Assembly (NCBI RefSeq): GCF_016481275.1
Contig: NZ_JAEMNW010000009.1
Location: forward strand, 120,002-184,001
Direction of reading: 5' to 3'
Length of the DNA: 64,000 nucleotides
Source: Antrihabitans auranticaus
GTDB lineage: Bacteria > Actinomycetota > Actinomycetes > Mycobacteriales > Mycobacteriaceae
Positions 42,334-50,586 of this stretch are shown in pieces. The position numbers were made by a program, and so were the translations under genes. Below the pieces are notes generated by a model. It searched no databases, had not been told where the DNA came from, and worked only from the letters and a program-made list of their open reading frames with translations. Within the stretch, counting starts at the first letter, position 1, and every line of letters starts with the position of its first letter.

Positions 42334-43485
42334 ATGGCTCATCGTGTCCTGATCCTCGGTGGCGGGTTCGGCGGTGTGGCAGCAGCAACCAGGCTGCGCG
42401 CGCTACGACCTGCCGACGACGAGATCGTCCTTGTCGACCGTCGCGATTACTTCATGATGGGCTTCCGGAAGACGGGCGAGGTGGTCGGCGCGGAGTCGAT
42501 GGCAGACGGTCGCCGGTCGCTCGATGCGCTGTCCGCCAAGGGAATCAGGGTGGTCAGGGGCGAGATCACGGAAATCGATCCGGGTGGTCGAGCGATCGAC
42601 GTCGACGGTGAGCGAATGGCGGGTGATGCCGTGATCGTCGCATTGGGCGCGCGGACCGTGCCTGGCGCCGTACCCGGTCTGAGCGAGCATGGCATCGACA
42701 TCTACGACCCCGACGAGGTGCCGCGCGCAGCCGCAGCACTGCGGGCCATGTCCGAGGGAACTGTCGCGATCGGCATCTTCGGAGCGCCGTATCGATGCTC
42801 GCCCGCGCCGTACGAGCTGGCGCTGCTCGCAGCCGAGTCGGCCCAGAAACGCGGTGCGGCAATACGATTCACTGTGTTCACGCCGCAACCCATGTCCGTT
42901 CCCGTGTTGGGGCCGGTGGGTTGTGGCGGAATCGAAGACCGACTCTCGGGCGGCGGCATCGAATTTCGGCCTGGAACGAAGGCGAAGCGTGTCGACGCCG
43001 GCGTGGTCGTTGTCGAGGACGTAGCGGACGTCGCGTTCGATCTGTTGTTGGCGGTGCCGCCGCATAGGGTCCCGCAGGTCGTCGCCGATGCAGAGCTCGT
43101 AGGACCAGGCGGTTGGGTTCGAGCAGATGCCCGGACGCTGGAGACCGCTTTTCCCGACGTGTATGCGGTCGGCGACGTGACCGGCATCGCAATGGCCAAC
43201 GGGCAGCCGTTCCCGAAGGCCGGCGTGATGGCAGCGGCTCAGGGTGAGGTTGTCGCACAGCGGATTTCGATGCGCCTGGACGGTGGTGAACCCGATGCCA
43301 CGTTCGACGGCGCGGGCCACTGCTTTCTCGAGGTCGGCGGCGGTCGAGCCATGCAGGTGCGCGGGAACTTTCTCGCCGATCCGGCGCCCGAAGTGGAACT
43401 GACCGACGCTTTGCCGGAATTTCTCGAGGATAAGCGGCGATACGAGCGAGAACAGCTCGACGCGTGGTTCGGGGGAGAGGGCTGA
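42334..43485 (+). CDS. NAD(P)/FAD-dependent oxidoreductase (NDH-2/SQR-like)
   Basis: 383 residues. The FAD-binding start is VLILGGGFGGVAAATRLRAL, the second dinucleotide site lies around IGIFGAPYRCSPAPYELALL, and AFPDVYAVGDVTGIAMANGQPFPKAGV is the C-terminal FAD-contact block typical of sulfide:quinone reductase and FCSD-like flavoproteins. The redox-active cysteines of SQR are not evident, so electron donor and acceptor remain open. GGAGG precedes the ATG. Confidence 0.85.
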   Translation: MAHRVLILGGGFGGVAAATRLRALRPADDEIVLVDRRDYFMMGFRKTGEVVGAESMADGRRSLDALSAKGIRVVRGEITEIDPGGRAIDVDGERMAGDAVIVALGARTVPGAVPGLSEHGIDIYDPDEVPRAAAALRAMSEGTVAIGIFGAPYRCSPAPYELALLAAESAQKRGAAIRFTVFTPQPMSVPVLGPVGCGGIEDRLSGGGIEFRPGTKAKRVDAGVVVVEDVADVAFDLLLAVPPHRVPQVVADAELVGPGGWVRADARTLETAFPDVYAVGDVTGIAMANGQPFPKAGVMAAAQGEVVAQRISMRLDGGEPDATFDGAGHCFLEVGGGRAMQVRGNFLADPAPEVELTDALPEFLEDKRRYEREQLDAWFGGEG

Positions 43486-43594
43486 ACTTTCCCACCCCTG
43501 CGAGGAGTGGAGCGCACCCATTACGTCCTGTGTGACGGTTGGCGATTTCGGGATGCTTGTTCCCGGAACTCAGCCAACCCCGAAGGGAAACGTA

Positions 43595-44011
43595 ATGCAG
43601 CTCAAGATGATCGACTGGACTCTCCGTACCGGAGCTTCTCCCGAAGACGGTACCGATACGCGTGTCAGCGTCGAGGTGTGGCGCGATAACACCATGGTCG
43701 AAAACCTTTGGGTCGAGCCAGGAAACACGACGCGGCTGGACAGCCGTGAGGTGCAGACCTACTCATGGGAGTTCCCAGATGCCGGCATCGAATTCGACTC
43801 CATCGGCGGGCAGTTGAAGGTTGTGTTGCGGGCATGGGGCGATGATCTTTGGAAGGCGCTCGACATCGATAGCAAGGTGACGTTCGATGTCCTGATCTTT
43901 ACGCCGTCGGTGCACTGGGTGCGCAGGACCGCGAACTTCACCTTCGCCGGAGTCGACGTGCTGAGCACCGACTCGGCAGAAGGTCGGGTGACTCTGCAGC
44001 TCAACTACTGA
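43595..44011 (+). CDS. Small beta-rich protein of unknown function
   Basis: 138 residues from the ATG at 43595 with AAGGGAAA upstream. The sequence alternates short hydrophobic and polar stretches (VSVEVWRDN, LKVVLRAWGDD, VTFDVLIFTP, GRVTLQLNY), which suggests a beta-sandwich. No signal peptide or cysteine is present. I do not recognise the family. Confidence 0.65.
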   Translation: MQLKMIDWTLRTGASPEDGTDTRVSVEVWRDNTMVENLWVEPGNTTRLDSREVQTYSWEFPDAGIEFDSIGGQLKVVLRAWGDDLWKALDIDSKVTFDVLIFTPSVHWVRRTANFTFAGVDVLSTDSAEGRVTLQLNY

Positions 44012-44033
44012 CCCACATGCGATGATCGGCACG

Positions 44034-44510
44034 ATGAACCACAGTGAATATCTGCTCCGCGCGGTCGCAATCTCGAAGGACGCCGTGGCGGGCGGCAACC
44101 ATCCGTTCGGGTGCATTCTCGTGGACGCCGACGGCAATGTTCTGTTGGAGCAGGGAAACATCGAGGTGACGTCGCGCGACTGCACCGGTCACGCGGAAAC
44201 CACATTGATGCGCAATGCATCTCAGCATTTCGAGAAGGACGTCCTCGCCAGCTGCACGCTGTACACAACTGCCGAACCGTGTGCGATGTGCGCCGGTGCC
44301 ATCTACTGGGGGAATGTTCGACGCGTGGTCTTCGGGATCTCGGAAAGTGAACTTCTGGCCGAAACTGGTAACGATCCCCGAAATCCGACCTTGAGTCTGG
44401 ATTGTCGGACGGTGTTCAGCAGAGGCCAGAAGGACATCGAGGTGATCGGTCCCGTCGCGGAGGTCGCCGAGGCCGTTCTGGAGCCGCACCGGTCGTACTG
44501 GAACAGTTAG
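44034..44510 (+). CDS. Nucleoside/nucleobase deaminase (CMP/dCMP-deaminase fold)
   Basis: 158 residues from the second Met (44034); the frame also opens at 44022. Zinc and catalytic residues are visible: His and Glu in GHAETTLMRN, and the two Cys in EPCAMCAGAIYWGNVRRVVFG. This is the guanine-deaminase/TadA-like branch. It would hydrolyse an amino group from a base such as guanine, cytosine or an analogue. It stands alone. Confidence 0.9.
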   Translation: MNHSEYLLRAVAISKDAVAGGNHPFGCILVDADGNVLLEQGNIEVTSRDCTGHAETTLMRNASQHFEKDVLASCTLYTTAEPCAMCAGAIYWGNVRRVVFGISESELLAETGNDPRNPTLSLDCRTVFSRGQKDIEVIGPVAEVAEAVLEPHRSYWNS

Positions 44511-44720
44511 TTCTCTCGCCTGGGGGCATGTTGTCTGCCCGGATACGAGCGACAACTGTCCGAATCCCTTGTGTTCTGCCGCATCAAGATGTGTTGCTTG
44601 TGGGGTGTGCGGGTTTCGCCTCCCGCCGAGCGGGCTTACCTGGCGGCGACACGCGGGCGGCGCCGCCGACAACGCCCTCTCGACGCGTGCACCCACGCCG
44701 CCCGCACCAAGACGCACCCG

Positions 44721-44791
44721 TTTAAGTCATCCGCAACGTCTGCAGTTGTTGTGTTTGGCTGGAGTCGTTGCGGCTGCGGATCGCTGAATCC
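44721..44791. repeat. Dispersed 71-bp structured repeat, copy 2
   Basis: The stem is CCGCAACG (44731-44738) with CGTTGCGG (44766-44773). Compared with the copy at 32836, an A-T pair is a G-C pair here, and two imperfect pairs there (C-A and T-G) are C-G here, so the changes preserve pairing. The right end CTGAATCC lies about 25 bases before the HNH remnant. The gap to its left (44511-44720) contains the GC palindrome GGCGGCGCCGCC and no gene I can support. Confidence 0.7.
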
Positions 44792-44815
44792 CCTGCGTCA
44801 CAACAGTATCTGCCG

Positions 44816-45085
44816 CCTCAGGATCGGGTTTTGTGTCATCATTGTCAGAAATGGGTAGAGAAGCAGGGCCGCACCGATATTGATCAGTTGACCTTCGCGT
44901 GCGATCACCACCACTCCCTGATCGGGGATCGCGGTGCCGGGTCGGAGACGATCAAAACCAACGGCCGCACCACCTGGATCCCACCCGCGTACTTGGACCC
45001 GGACCAGAAACCGAGGGTGAATCACTTCTTCCACCCACATGAATACCTCAGCGACGAGACCGATGATGAACGAAAACTCGCCTAG
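44816..45085 (+). pseudogene. 3' remnant of a 13E12-type HNH endonuclease gene
   Basis: About 90 codons matching the C-terminal end of DUF222/13E12-repeat HNH proteins: GRTDIDQLTFACDHHHSLI, then TTWIPPAYLDPDQKPRVNHF and FHPHEYL. The first HNH His region is degraded (CHHCQKWVEK), and everything N-terminal of it, normally several hundred residues, is missing. The reading frame upstream runs into the 71-bp repeat and a stop at 44725. It is probably a deletion relic of a multicopy family that recombines in this group. Confidence 0.75.
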
Positions 45086-45096
45086 TGAAGGGTGTT

Positions 45097-45900
45097 TCAG
45101 TGCTGCACGCTGCTGAACAAGAAGTCCGCGACACGATCCGTGATGGAAGGAAACTCGTCGAAGAACCCGTGCCGCCCTTCGTGAATTTCTACAACCGCGC
45201 CAGGTATGGCGTCGGCAATGATCTGCGCGTTGGCAGTGGGGACCATGAGGTCGTCATTGCCATGCAGGACAAGGGTTTCGGCTGTGATGTGGGGGAGTAT
45301 TGCGAAAGCGTCATGTCCGTCGCTGGCACGCAAATGCATTCGCGTGGCCTTTGCTCCCATGTTGGGGTCGCCGAGGAGAGTCGACTTCCGCGGCGGTGCC
45401 GCCAGCCACGCCGGCGTGTACATCAAGTCCAGCAGAACGGCGCGCCGGTCCGCGGCACTCGGCTGACCGAGAGCCCGACGAACCTCCCGGGTCCGCTCAT
45501 GCGCGATGGTGCCACCCGGTGACGTGCATGCAAGGACAAGTCGTGCAACGCGTTCCGGGTAGGTGGCCGCGAACATCTGCGCAACGCGGCCGCCCATCGA
45601 CGTTCCGTAGACGTGTGTCCGCTCGCATTGCAGCGCGTCGAGAACGGCTACTGCGTCGTCTGCGAAGAGTTGCGTTGTCCACGGTTGCGCACCCGTCTCA
45701 TCGGACGCTGTTGCGCCGGTTCCTCGATAGTCGAACGAGATCGTCCGAAATTGCGCCGCCAGATCTTTCCGCACGCCATCCCACCAATGGTGCGAATTCG
45801 CCTGTCCCGAAAGCAATAACAACGGCGGCGCATCGCGCGGACCGACCACCTGGTAGGCGAGGTCGGTCCCGTCCGGGCGCATCACAGACCCGTCACTCAT
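45097..45900 (-). CDS. Alpha/beta hydrolase of the C5-dicarboxylate operon
   Basis: 267 residues. Nucleophile elbow GTSMGG (about residue 100), Asp in HGNDDLMVP and His in EGRHGFFDEFP. Oxyanion HG is replaced by LSGQANSHHWW, as in 3-oxoadipate enol-lactonase-like members. It overlaps the hydratase gene by ATGA and is the last gene of the operon. It may hydrolyse an ester, lactone or thioester from the pathway. Confidence 0.88.
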   Translation of the reverse strand: MSDGSVMRPDGTDLAYQVVGPRDAPPLLLLSGQANSHHWWDGVRKDLAAQFRTISFDYRGTGATASDETGAQPWTTQLFADDAVAVLDALQCERTHVYGTSMGGRVAQMFAATYPERVARLVLACTSPGGTIAHERTREVRRALGQPSAADRRAVLLDLMYTPAWLAAPPRKSTLLGDPNMGAKATRMHLRASDGHDAFAILPHITAETLVLHGNDDLMVPTANAQIIADAIPGAVVEIHEGRHGFFDEFPSITDRVADFLFSSVQH

Positions 45901-46709
45901 GCCTGGGAGAGTACGCCTTTGGCAGTCTGCCGACCGAACTTGTCGCGCGCGGATGTGGTTACGACATCCCCGACGTCAGCGCGAACGATCAGGCCCTGAT
46001 GATCGAACAACGGCGACACGAGGCGGTAGTCGAACACGTGCCCGACCGTCGCCTGGACACCGCGAGCGCGCGCTGCTTCAGCCATCGCGACCGCCTGCAG
46101 CGGCCCGTGGGTGAGCAGGCCGGGGTAGCCCTCGACGTCGCGCGCATAGTCCCGGTCGTAGTGGATCCGGTGTGCGTTGTAGGTCAGCGCCGAGTATCGG
46201 AACAACAGCGTTGGAGTCACCGATATCGACCAGTCATCCTGCCCAGCCGGAACTTCGGGTGGCAAGGCCACTTCTGCAGTCTGCGCTGGCGGCGCATCGC
46301 GATAGACGATGTCCTGCCGCTCGTCGATGACGACCGCCCCCGCCTGGGTGATCTGATGACTGACCGTGACGAACGTCAGCCGGCCGCTGCGACCCTCTTT
46401 GTCCTCGACGGCAGTCACGCTGGTGCGGCGCGTCGCAGCCTCGCCGAAACGCAGTGCACCCAACGTGCGCACCTGCCCGCCGGCCCACATCCGCCGCCGA
46501 CCGGGTTCGGGTGGCGCAGGGATCGTGCCCCGCACTGGGTGACCGTCGACTCCGAGGTCGGCCTGCGCGGGCCGATCGAGCAGGTAGATCCAGTGCCAGA
46601 GCAGCGGCAATCCGGCGCCGAAGTCTGGCGCGGGAACACCCAGCAATGCGGCCAGAGCCTCGGCGGGACCGCTCGTGACGATTTCGGTGCGCTCGATGGC
46701 GTCGCTCAT
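45897..46709 (-). CDS. HTD2/MaoC-type hydratase, itaconyl/mesaconyl-CoA hydratase-like
   Basis: 270 residues with two hot-dog halves. The C-terminal hydratase motif RYSALTYNAHRIHYDRDYA followed by VEGYPGLLTHGPL is the HTD2/Mch/Ich signature. Such enzymes hydrate itaconyl-CoA or mesaconyl-C4-CoA to citramalyl-CoA or methylmalyl-CoA, and a CitE-type lyase that would cleave the product is encoded upstream in the same operon. The start lies in an ATGA overlap with the CoA-transferase scar. Confidence 0.85.
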   Translation of the reverse strand: MSDAIERTEIVTSGPAEALAALLGVPAPDFGAGLPLLWHWIYLLDRPAQADLGVDGHPVRGTIPAPPEPGRRRMWAGGQVRTLGALRFGEAATRRTSVTAVEDKEGRSGRLTFVTVSHQITQAGAVVIDERQDIVYRDAPPAQTAEVALPPEVPAGQDDWSISVTPTLLFRYSALTYNAHRIHYDRDYARDVEGYPGLLTHGPLQAVAMAEAARARGVQATVGHVFDYRLVSPLFDHQGLIVRADVGDVVTTSARDKFGRQTAKGVLSQA

Positions 46710-46795
46710 GAGACTTTCTCCTCGCGGATGGCGTCATTGTGTTGGCCGAGGCTCGGCGCGGCAACCTGTTGTTCCAGAGAGACGACGGTGGTCAC
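46706..46795 (-). pseudogene. 29-codon internal-deletion scar of a class III CoA-transferase gene
   Basis: The frame begins with GTG overlapping the CitE stop (GTGA) and ends with TGA overlapping the hydratase start (ATGA). The first 14 codons (VTTVVSLEQQVAAP) match the N-terminal motif of CaiB/BaiF CoA-transferases (TVVSLEQAVAAP), and the rest (SLGQHNDAIREE) matches their C-terminal motif (LGEHNDEI). About 380 codons between the two are gone, in frame. The intact gene would have been the transferase of this operon, such as itaconate CoA-transferase. Confidence 0.7.
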
Positions 46796-47580
46796 GACTC
46801 AGCGCGGGCGAGTAGGCGCTCGGCGCGCGTGCGGACAGGCAGGTCGATCATCTGCCCGTCGAGCCTTGCCGCGCCGCCGTCGAAGGTCTCGACAACCTTT
46901 CGTGCCCAGGCGATCTCGTCCTCGCGAGGACGGAATGCCGAGGCCGCCGGGTCGATCTGCGCGGGATGAATGCACAGCTTGCCGCCGAAGCCGAGCTTGC
47001 GCGCCTGCCCGGCGGCAGCGGAGATCGCGTCCGCGTCGCGCGTTGCGACGGTTACTCCATCGATGGGTGCAGGAAGGCCGGCAACACGCGAGGCAAGTAC
47101 GAGCGTGTTGCGAGCGAGCAACAACGCCTGGTCGTCCTCCGTGGCATCGATGTCGACTGCGAAGTCGATCGATCCGAACGCGAGGCGCTCGACCCCTTCG
47201 GCCGCGGCCAGGTCGAATGCGTTGTGAATGCCGAGGGCAGATTCGACGAGGGCGACGATTCCGACCCGCAGTCGCGCGGCAAGCGCTGAGAGATGCTGAG
47301 CATCTTCGGCTTTCGGAACCATCACACCGCGGAGTCCGGGTGTGGCAAGAATTGCGGCGACGTCGTCGTCATACCATTCTGTGCCGTACGCATTGATGCG
47401 AACCCACGCTTGACCACTGACAAGCCAGTCTGCAGTGGCCTGCCGCGCTGCGGTCTTGTTCTCCACGGCGACAGCGTCTTCGAGATCGATAACGACCTCG
47501 TCGGCTCCGCTCGCGGCGGCTTTGTCGAATCGCTCGGGACGGTCGCCCGGGACGAACAACCACGTTGCAGACGTGTTCAC
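46792..47580 (-). CDS. CitE-like citramalyl-CoA lyase (HpcH/HpaI family)
   Basis: 262 residues; GTG start in a GTGA overlap with the dehydrogenase stop. Family motifs: TWLFVPGDRPERFDKAAASGADEVVIDLEDAV (in parts; the acidic residues bind Mg), VRINAYGTEW, VPKAEDAQH, ALVESALGIHNAFDLA and GGKLCIHPAQI. It cleaves citramalyl-CoA or a related 3-hydroxy-acyl-CoA to acetyl-CoA or pyruvate-type products. It fits between the hydratase and central metabolism. Confidence 0.9.
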   Translation of the reverse strand: MNTSATWLFVPGDRPERFDKAAASGADEVVIDLEDAVAVENKTAARQATADWLVSGQAWVRINAYGTEWYDDDVAAILATPGLRGVMVPKAEDAQHLSALAARLRVGIVALVESALGIHNAFDLAAAEGVERLAFGSIDFAVDIDATEDDQALLLARNTLVLASRVAGLPAPIDGVTVATRDADAISAAAGQARKLGFGGKLCIHPAQIDPAASAFRPREDEIAWARKVVETFDGGAARLDGQMIDLPVRTRAERLLARAES

Positions 47581-48734
47581 GAACGCACCTTGTTTCGCTT
47601 GATGAGCTGCTTGGTTATGACGTCCTTCTGGATTTCGTTGGTGCCCTCGCCGACGATCATCAGCGGAGCATCACGGAAGTAGCGCTCGACGTCGAATTCG
47701 GTGGAGTACCCATACCCGCCATAGATACGGACCGCGTCGAGCGCGATCTGCATTGCTGTCTCGGATGCGAACAGTTTCGCCATGCCAGCTTCCATGTCGG
47801 CGCGTTCGCCGGACTCGTACTTGCGTGCCGCGTACTGCACGAGTTGTCGGGCGGCGGTGAGTTTCGTGGCCATCTCAGCGAGATAGTTGCTGATGGACTG
47901 GTGCTTCCAGATCGGCTTGCCGAAGCTCTCACGCTCTTGGGCGTAGCGCAGGGCGTCGTCGAGTGCGGCGCGTCCGACACCGAGAGCGCGGGACGCGACC
48001 TGAATCCGGCCGACCTCCAGACCGCGCATCATTTGCGCGAACCCTTGGCCTTCTTCCTTGCCGAGGAGCGTTTCCTTCGGCACACGGAAGTTGTCGAACG
48101 TCAGCTCACAGCTTTCGACGCCCTTGTAGCCAAGCTTGGGCAGGTCGCGTGAGACCTCGAAGCCGGGTCCCTTCTCGACGAGCAGAATACTCACGCCGCG
48201 ATGGGCGGGCGTCGCATCGCGGTTTGTCTTGCACATCAGGGCGACCAACTGTGAGCGCCGCGCGTTGCTGATCCAGGTCTTGGATCCGTTGACGACGTAC
48301 TCGTCGCCGTCGGTGCGTGCCCACGTTCGCATAGCTTGCAGGTCCGAGCCTCCGCCAGGTTCGGTCAGCGCCATCGTGGCCCGGATCTCGCCGGTGGCCA
48401 TCTTCGGCAGGTAGCGGTCCTTCTGCTCTTGAGTTCCGAATGCGAGCAGCAGCTTCGAGACGACGGTGTGTCCGCCCATCGCTCCCGCCAGGCTCATCCA
48501 GCCGCGGGAGAGTTCCTCGGTGACGGCGGCGTAGCAGGGGACCGACACGCACGCTTCGCCCCACGGCTCCGGAATCGCGAGTCCGAAGATCCCCATCTCT
48601 TTCATCTGGTCGATGAGCTTCTCGGGGTAGATATTTCCGTGCTCCAGCTCTTGCACAACGGGTTTGACCTCGCGGTCGACGAATTGTGCGACCAGGGAGA
48701 CGATTTCGGTCTCGTCCTCGTTGAGCTCGTACAT
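47577..48734 (-). CDS. Acyl-CoA dehydrogenase of the C5-dicarboxylate operon
   Basis: 385 residues, the full ACAD length. GGAGGGA precedes the ATG. ALTEPGGGSDLQAM and KTWISNARRS are the FAD- and substrate-loop signatures, and the C-terminal YGGYGYSTEFDVERYFRDA plus GEGTNEIQ carries the canonical catalytic Glu. It is the first gene of the operon. By analogy with itaconate clusters it may act on a branched C5 acyl-CoA such as methylsuccinyl-CoA; that is inference. Confidence 0.9.
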   Translation of the reverse strand: MYELNEDETEIVSLVAQFVDREVKPVVQELEHGNIYPEKLIDQMKEMGIFGLAIPEPWGEACVSVPCYAAVTEELSRGWMSLAGAMGGHTVVSKLLLAFGTQEQKDRYLPKMATGEIRATMALTEPGGGSDLQAMRTWARTDGDEYVVNGSKTWISNARRSQLVALMCKTNRDATPAHRGVSILLVEKGPGFEVSRDLPKLGYKGVESCELTFDNFRVPKETLLGKEEGQGFAQMMRGLEVGRIQVASRALGVGRAALDDALRYAQERESFGKPIWKHQSISNYLAEMATKLTAARQLVQYAARKYESGERADMEAGMAKLFASETAMQIALDAVRIYGGYGYSTEFDVERYFRDAPLMIVGEGTNEIQKDVITKQLIKRNKVRS

Positions 48735-48793
48735 GTTGGTCCCTCCGACAGAAATGCGCGGTTGACATCCATCATGGTCCTTGATTTACGCTG

Positions 48794-48807
48794 TTGTGAA
48801 ATAACAA
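48794..48807. promoter_or_regulatory. LysR box between the dehydrogenase and LysR genes
   Basis: TTGTGAAATAACAA contains a T-N11-A dyad in the 123-bp divergent region. It is framed by a perfect inverted repeat, ATCCATCA (48767-48774) and TGATGGAT (48812-48819). Confidence 0.5.
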
Positions 48808-48857
48808 TGTCTGATGGATCGATGACGGGGACGCATAGCCGCCGTTCGGGAGGGCCG

Positions 48858-49796
48858 ATGGACCTCAAGCAGCTCAAAGCGCTGGTGACAGTCGCGGAGA
48901 CGGGCAGCGTAACCAAGGCGTCGCAGCTGTTGCATCTGGTGCAGCCGGCAGTCACGCGGCAGATCAAAACCCTCGAGCAGGAACTCGGTGTGCCGCTGTT
49001 CGAACGCACGCGGCAGGGCATGCGCCCAACAGAGGCGGGCGCGGCACTCGTCGAACGGGCACGTCGCGCACTCAACGAGCTCGATCGGGCGCGCGCAGAG
49101 CTGCGTCCGGAGCCGGGACCGGTGACCGGGATCGCGACCGTGGGGTTGCTCGAGAGCACGCTCGATGTGCTGGTTCCGCCGCTGGTGGAGCGCCTGCGCG
49201 AGCGTCACCCGGGAATCACTGTGCGGTTGATGACCGCGTATTCAGGTCATCTGCAGCAGTGGCTCGACGACGGTGACGTCGACCTGTCCTTGCTCTACAA
49301 CCTGCGGAGCACGCCGTCGCTGCACATGCGCCCGCTCCTGCGCGAACAGCTGTGGGCGGTCGCGCTGCCCGAGGCGGGGTTGCGATCCGACCAACCGGTG
49401 TCGTTGGCGGACCTGAGCGCACACCCGATGGTGATGCCCGCGGTGGGGCACGGACTGCGGGTCCTGATCGATCAGGTCTATGCGCGGGCGAAAACAAGTC
49501 CTGACATCGTCATCGAGACCAACTCGCTGCTCGTGCAGAAGAAACTCGTGCTGGCGGGGTATGGGTGGACCGTTCTGCCCGCGGCCGGTGTCGCCGCCGA
49601 TGTCGCGGCTGGCCTGCTCAGTGCCTCACCGTTGGCGGATCCCGAAGCTGCGCGCGACGTGGTCCTCGGTCTGCCGCGGACCGGTCGGCCGGCCTTGGCG
49701 GTAGAAGTCGTTGCCCGCGAGTTGGTCGGCTTGGTCGGCATGCTCGTCGAGTCGGGTGCGTGGCCATCGGCGCGATTGTTCGGGGACTCGACATAG
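48858..49796 (+). CDS. LysR-family regulator of the C5-dicarboxylate operon
   Basis: 312 residues from the ATG at 48858 with GGGAGGG upstream. HTH: LKQLKALVTVAETGSVTKAS and QLLHLVQPAVTRQIKTLEQE. The effector domain covers about residues 95-300. It is divergent from the acyl-CoA dehydrogenase gene, as in itaconate clusters where a LysR regulator answers the substrate. Confidence 0.9.
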   Translation: MDLKQLKALVTVAETGSVTKASQLLHLVQPAVTRQIKTLEQELGVPLFERTRQGMRPTEAGAALVERARRALNELDRARAELRPEPGPVTGIATVGLLESTLDVLVPPLVERLRERHPGITVRLMTAYSGHLQQWLDDGDVDLSLLYNLRSTPSLHMRPLLREQLWAVALPEAGLRSDQPVSLADLSAHPMVMPAVGHGLRVLIDQVYARAKTSPDIVIETNSLLVQKKLVLAGYGWTVLPAAGVAADVAAGLLSASPLADPEAARDVVLGLPRTGRPALAVEVVARELVGLVGMLVESGAWPSARLFGDST

Positions 49797-49835
49797 GTCG
49801 GGAAGGGTTCGGACGCCCCAGTTGTTGGGCTCAGT

Positions 49836-50531
49836 ATGAAGGTGGAGATCTGGTCGGATGTCGTGTGCCCGTGGTGCTACGTCGGAAAGCGTCGGTTCGA
49901 AACGGCGCTGAGCCGGTTCGAGCATCGCAACGATGTCGAATTGGTTTGGCGCAGTTTCGAACTGGATCCAGCGGCGCCGCCGAGTGCGGCCGCGCAGGGC
50001 AACTACGTCGAGCGTCTGGCGACAAAATACGGTCGGTCGACCCGCGAAGCGCAGGCAATGATCGACAGCATGACGGCGACCGCAGCGGCCGAAGGTTTGG
50101 AGTTCCGGTTCGATCTGGCACGGCCGGGCAATACGTTCGACGCGCACCGACTGCTGCACTTAGCCCTCGAGCACGGCGTGCAGGATGAGCTGAAGGAGCG
50201 CTTCGATCGCGCGACGTTCACCGAAGGCCTCCCGCCGTCTGATCATGCGGCGTTGCAGAAGCTCGCTGTGGAGGTCGGGCTCCCCGAAGTAGAAGTCGAC
50301 GCCGTGTTGAACTCTGACCGTTTCGCCGATGCGGTGCGAGCCGACGAGAGGCAGGCGCGGCAGTACGGAGTCAGCGGTGTCCCGTTCTTTGTCATCAACG
50401 AAAAGTATGGAATCTCCGGCGCGCAATCGGCGGACGTGGTGCTGCAGGCTCTCGAACAAGCGTGGTCCGAGCAGTTGACGCTGGTGACGGCCGACGGCGA
50501 CGCGTGTGAAGGCGACTCCTGCGCTGTCTGA
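49836..50531 (+). CDS. DsbA-family (FrnE-like) oxidoreductase
   Basis: 231 residues. The thioredoxin-fold active site is SDVVCPWCYVGKRRFE (CPWC, about residues 11-14), with the cis-Pro loop GVSGVPFFVINEKYGISGAQ near the C-terminus. An extra C-terminal pair CEGDSC is present. There is no signal peptide, so it is cytoplasmic, as is usual for the FrnE/YwbO branch. The redox partner is unknown. Confidence 0.92.
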   Translation: MKVEIWSDVVCPWCYVGKRRFETALSRFEHRNDVELVWRSFELDPAAPPSAAAQGNYVERLATKYGRSTREAQAMIDSMTATAAAEGLEFRFDLARPGNTFDAHRLLHLALEHGVQDELKERFDRATFTEGLPPSDHAALQKLAVEVGLPEVEVDAVLNSDRFADAVRADERQARQYGVSGVPFFVINEKYGISGAQSADVVLQALEQAWSEQLTLVTADGDACEGDSCAV

Positions 50532-50586
50532 TAGCGGGCCTCGTTCTTCGTAACGTATGCGGTGGGCAATCGCGAAGTAACGAGCC

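Noticed and set aside
45300..47396. 698-codon plus-strand frame
   Set aside because: Antisense to hydrolase, hydratase and CitE genes that all have family motifs; composition is that of a shadow.
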